The translations under genes were made by a program, and so were the position numbers. Below, piece by piece: positions 6,577 through 7,582 of a stretch of 7,582 bases of DNA. Where the stretch lies: positions 1 to 7,582 of the forward strand of contig PMCY01000280.1 in assembly GCA_003154255.1 (NCBI GenBank), read 5' to 3'. Within the stretch, counting starts at the first letter, position 1. Each line of letters opens with the position of its first letter. The notes below the pieces were generated by a model. It was not told where the DNA came from. It did not search any database and saw only the letters and a list, made by a program, of their open reading frames with translations. The DNA comes from Candidatus Aminicenantota bacterium. GTDB lineage: Bacteria > Acidobacteriota > Aminicenantia > Aminicenantales > UBA4085.

Positions 6577-7582
6577 TCAGAACTGGAAGCGGACGCCGGC
6601 CCGGAAGATTCTCGGATTCAGAACTTCGTTGATCTTGTAGTTGTTGGCGTAGGGTGCCAAGTGGTCGGTCGTGAGCTGGTAGGTTCCGTAGTTCTGATCG
6701 TATCTCCGGTTGATGAGGGCGGTGTTCAGCACGTTGAACGCATCCAACATGATGTAGGCGCGTCCTGTGCCGATCTTGACCATCTTCTCGATGCGGAGGT
6801 TGAGCTGGTAGAACGTCGGCAACGTAAGATTGCCGAACGTGCTGAGGTAGACCGTGGCGCTCTTGGAGAACTGGTTCTGCAAGCTCGAATCGGCCATGGT
6901 GAAGTACTGCGGAATAATGTGGCCGGCGCGGGCATTGAAGGTGGCGGAAATGTTGAAGTCGTACGGGAGCTGGTAGAGGCCTTCGATCTTGAACATCCAG
7001 TGGGAGAAGATATACTGCCCGATCTTGCCGCTGGCCCCGCCGAGGCTCGGCGCCCAAACCTGGTCCTGCGTCGCCCAGAGGTTGGTGGGATTGAGGTAGG
7101 CGTCGCTGCCGTAGTGGTACCACTGATCCATGTAGGATGCGGACCCGTCGAGCATCCACTTATTGGACAGCCGCTTGGTGAAGCGGAAGTCCAGGCCCCA
7201 ATAGCCGGCATAGTTGCTGACCGCCGTGTGGTGAGTGAAGGGGGTGTAGACCGTGTTAGGGCTGAGGACGTACCAGGTTTTGCCCGCAGCGGAACCTGTG
7301 CTCCCTATTCCGGGAATGTTGGAAGGGACCGTCCCGGCGGCGACAAAGCTGGCCTGGGACCGGTCAACACCGTCCGCGGTCATGGGGACATCCTGGCTGA
7401 AGTTGTTGTATTTCCGGTAGGTGAAATCGAGGCCGATGCCGAAGTCGGCAAAGAGCTCGTGCTCGACCGAGGCCAGATACTCGGTCGTTTTGCTCGATTG
7501 GGCGCTGGAATCAACCTTGTAGGCATTGGGGCTGAGGGTCGTAGCGCCGGGGGTGAAAGAACCCCAGTTCACGCCCGCGTTG
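6577..7582 (-). CDS. TonB-dependent receptor (Oar-like outer-membrane beta-barrel), C-terminal part
   Basis: The frame is open from the right edge of the window to the TGA at 6579-6577, about 334 residues. The GTG at 7572 is internal, since coding continues upstream as NAGVNWGSF. The protein shows alternating aromatic and polar beta strands typical of an outer-membrane barrel, such as 'GIGLDFTYRKYNNF' and 'YWGLDFRFTKRLSNKWMLDGS'. Near the end comes 'AYIMLDAFNVLNTALINRRYD', matching the D-x-F-N-x-x-N strand common in Oar-type TonB-dependent proteins. The last residue is Phe in 'FRAGVRFQF', the usual signal for the outer-membrane assembly machinery. Proteins of this group are often about 1,000 residues, with an N-terminal carboxypeptidase-regulatory-like domain and a plug; those would lie outside the window. 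They take up large substrates by way of TonB and ExbBD, but the ligand cannot be inferred here. A strong terminator isolates it from the next gene. Confidence 0.88.
   Translation of the reverse strand, partial: NAGVNWGSFTPGATTLSPNAYKVDSSAQSSKTTEYLASVEHELFADFGIGLDFTYRKYNNFSQDVPMTADGVDRSQASFVAAGTVPSNIPGIGSTGSAAGKTWYVLSPNTVYTPFTHHTAVSNYAGYWGLDFRFTKRLSNKWMLDGSASYMDQWYHYGSDAYLNPTNLWATQDQVWAPSLGGASGKIGQYIFSHWMFKIEGLYQLPYDFNISATFNARAGHIIPQYFTMADSSLQNQFSKSATVYLSTFGNLTLPTFYQLNLRIEKMVKIGTGRAYIMLDAFNVLNTALINRRYDQNYGTYQLTTDHLAPYANNYKINEVLNPRIFRAGVRFQF

Noticed and set aside
6671..6980. Three near-copies of GAGCTGGTAG within the receptor gene
   Set aside because: In frame they encode Tyr-Gln-Leu in separate beta strands, so they are explained by protein composition and not by a DNA repeat.
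6476..7159. Minus-strand open frame overlapping the receptor gene in another frame
   Set aside because: Its product is low in hydrophobic structure and shows no domain, it runs through the terminator, and the receptor frame has clear barrel features.
1..7582. CRISPR, insertion sequence, prophage or defence system
   Set aside because: No spaced direct repeats, transposase or integrase motifs, or nuclease/helicase/toxin motifs were seen; the genes read as ordinary envelope-related chromosomal genes.

Overview
The window looks like a GC-rich stretch of Gram-negative bacterial chromosome coding for exported proteins. Three features suggest Acidobacteriota, perhaps the Aminicenantia: a GWxTD-domain protein, a sulfatase-fold protein fused to tetratricopeptide repeats (TPRs), and an Oar-like TonB-dependent receptor. 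This is inference from gene content; no rRNA or other phylogenetic marker is present. No tRNA, CRISPR array, insertion sequence or phage gene was seen.

Layout, left to right: (1) The 3' end of a plus-strand gene for a BNR/Asp-box (sortilin/VPS10-like) beta-propeller protein, followed by a strong intrinsic terminator. (2) Converging on it, a minus-strand gene for a predicted lipoprotein that joins a cyclophilin domain to an FKBP domain, a dual-family immunophilin. (3) A minus-strand GWxTD-domain protein with C-terminal TPRs. (4) A minus-strand sulfatase-fold (alkaline phosphatase superfamily) protein with C-terminal TPRs, in which the formylglycine-forming Cys/Ser is replaced by Thr. (5) A clear intrinsic terminator, then the 3' end of a minus-strand TonB-dependent receptor gene that runs off the right edge.

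The sulfatase-TPR, GWxTD-TPR and immunophilin genes point the same way. The first two each have a plausible sigma-70-type promoter with the same -10 core (TAGAAT inside an identical 11-mer). No convincing promoter was found in front of the immunophilin gene, which probably depends on read-through from the GWxTD gene past a 9-bp hairpin. All three begin with export signals, so they would act in the periplasm or at the membranes. The two TPR proteins may be scaffolds there, and the immunophilin may help fold exported proteins. That functional link is inferred from proximity only.

The most notable items are the cyclophilin-FKBP fusion with altered active sites in both domains, the Thr-type sulfatase-fold/TPR fusion, and the shared promoter core.
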